Assembly (NCBI GenBank): GCA_900768625.1
Contig: CAAGDO010000303.1
Coordinates: 1 to 6,636, forward strand
DNA: 6,636 nt
DNA from: Bacteroidaceae bacterium
GTDB lineage: Bacteria > Bacteroidota > Bacteroidia > Bacteroidales > Bacteroidaceae
Direction of reading: 5' to 3'
Notes under the pieces: generated by a model
The model's input: only the letters and a program-made list of their open reading frames with translations
Told to the model about the DNA's origin: nothing
Databases searched by the model: none
Shown here: piece by piece, positions 6,193 through 6,636 of the stretch
Position numbering within the stretch: the stretch's first letter is position 1
Layout: every line of letters starts with the position of its first letter
Position numbers and translations under genes: made by a program

Positions 6193-6228
6193 AAAAAAGG
6201 AGAAAATTCCTTTTGGAATCTTCTCCTT
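6193..6228 (-). terminator. Intrinsic terminator of the rplT operon
   Basis: On the minus strand AAGGAGAAGATTCC (6228-6215) pairs with GGAATTTTCTCCTT (6210-6197) around the loop AAAA. This is a 14-bp stem with one G-U wobble, followed directly by TTTT then CG. It begins 26 bases after the rplT stop codon. rplT is therefore the last gene of its operon, and the OstA-like gene downstream must use another promoter. Confidence 0.88.
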
Positions 6229-6254
6229 GAAGTGTCGTTATGAATAGGCTTCAA

Positions 6255-6599
6255 TTATTTAGCCTTTTCCACGATGGCCTTGAAAGCCTGGGGATTGTTC
6301 ACAGCGAGGTCAGCGAGCACCTTACGGTTGATCTCGATACCAGCCTTGTGAAGGTTACCCATGAGCTGAGAGTAAGAAAGACCTTCGAGGCGAGCAGCTG
6401 CGTTGATACGCTGAATCCAAAGAGCGCGGAAGTTGCGCTTCTTGTTGCGGCGATCACGGAAGGCATAGGTCAGACCCTTCTCCCAAGTGTTCTTGGCAAC
6501 GGTCCAAACGTTCTTGCGGGCACCATAGTAACCGCGAGTGAGTTTGAGGATTCTCTTACGCTTTGCTCTTGAAGCTACGTGATTTACTGATCTTGGCAT
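6255..6599 (-). CDS. rplT: 50S ribosomal protein L20
   Basis: The 114-residue basic protein has the usual bacterial L20 length and sequence. The N-terminal helix tail MPRSVNHVASRAKRKRILK contacts 23S rRNA, and GYYGARKNVWTVAKNTWEKGL follows. The family signature region KKRNFRALWIQRINAAAR (53-70) is intact, and the globular domain runs to the end (GLSYSQLMGNLHKAGIEINRKVLADLAV). L20 binds 23S rRNA early in large-subunit assembly and in many bacteria is encoded after infC and rpmI. The ATG at 6597-6599 gives the conserved MPR start. There is no Shine-Dalgarno sequence before it; the upstream bases are A/C-rich. A strong terminator follows the stop codon, which marks the end of the operon. Confidence 0.98.
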   Translation of the reverse strand: MPRSVNHVASRAKRKRILKLTRGYYGARKNVWTVAKNTWEKGLTYAFRDRRNKKRNFRALWIQRINAAARLEGLSYSQLMGNLHKAGIEINRKVLADLAVNNPQAFKAIVEKAK

Positions 6600-6620
6600 T
6601 TTGTTGTAACATTTTGGAAG

Positions 6621-6635
6621 TTAGCGCCGTCTCGC
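6621..6635 (-). CDS. Possible last codons of an upstream gene (rpmI expected)
   Basis: Reading the minus strand from the right edge, one frame gives Ala-Arg-Arg-Arg and then TAA (6623-6621), 21 bases before the rplT start. A small basic ribosomal protein, L35 (rpmI), usually precedes rplT, and a basic C-terminus would fit. Four codons are far too few to identify a gene, and the other two frames stay open into rplT. This call rests mostly on expected gene order. Confidence 0.3.
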   Translation of the reverse strand, partial: ARRR

Positions 6636-6636
6636 G

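Noticed and set aside
6024..6254. Open frame of 76 codons on the minus strand directly after rplT
   Set aside because: It begins at a TTG codon and reads through the strong rplT terminator, then ends inside the next promoter. The composition (His, Phe, Arg, Pro) looks like translated spacer.

Overview
The window looks like ordinary chromosomal housekeeping DNA from a member of the Bacteroidota, most likely order Bacteroidales and Prevotella-like. Four things point there: an OstA-like/mutL gene pair, an OmpA-family porin with a C-terminal peptidoglycan-binding domain, promoters with the Bacteroidota -7 element TAnnTTTG, and no Shine-Dalgarno sequence before any start codon. The genus is an inference from general protein character; no database search was possible.

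All five real genes lie on the minus strand, so transcription runs from high to low coordinates. At the right edge is rplT (ribosomal protein L20, 6255-6599), probably preceded by the last few codons of another gene, and closed by a strong intrinsic terminator (6193-6228). About 165 nt of apparently non-coding DNA follows. Next comes a promoter (6019-6026) for a large exported OstA/LptA-like protein (4311-5954), and then mutL (2095-4251) after a 59-nt gap, probably in the same transcript. After a 280-nt AT-rich gap that carries its own promoter and a 5'-end hairpin comes ompA (660-1814), closed by a very strong terminator (553-595). At the left edge the first 84 codons of rpsA (ribosomal protein S1) enter the window, behind a clear promoter (392-421) and an unusually long, GC-rich leader of about 130 nt.

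The genes do not form one pathway. OstA-like and OmpA are both envelope proteins: lipopolysaccharide transport, and outer membrane to cell wall anchoring. rplT and rpsA belong to the ribosome and MutL to mismatch repair. The promoter and terminator layout suggests four transcription units: the rplT operon, ostA-mutL, ompA and rpsA.

I found no mobile element, CRISPR array, tRNA, rRNA, phage gene or defence system, and nothing I would call a previously undescribed system. The points most worth a second look are the structured rpsA leader, the hairpin at the predicted 5' end of the ompA mRNA, a MutL that keeps a clamp-binding motif but appears to have lost the endonuclease site, a short peptide motif that occurs three times in the MutL linker, and the repeat-built OstA-like protein.
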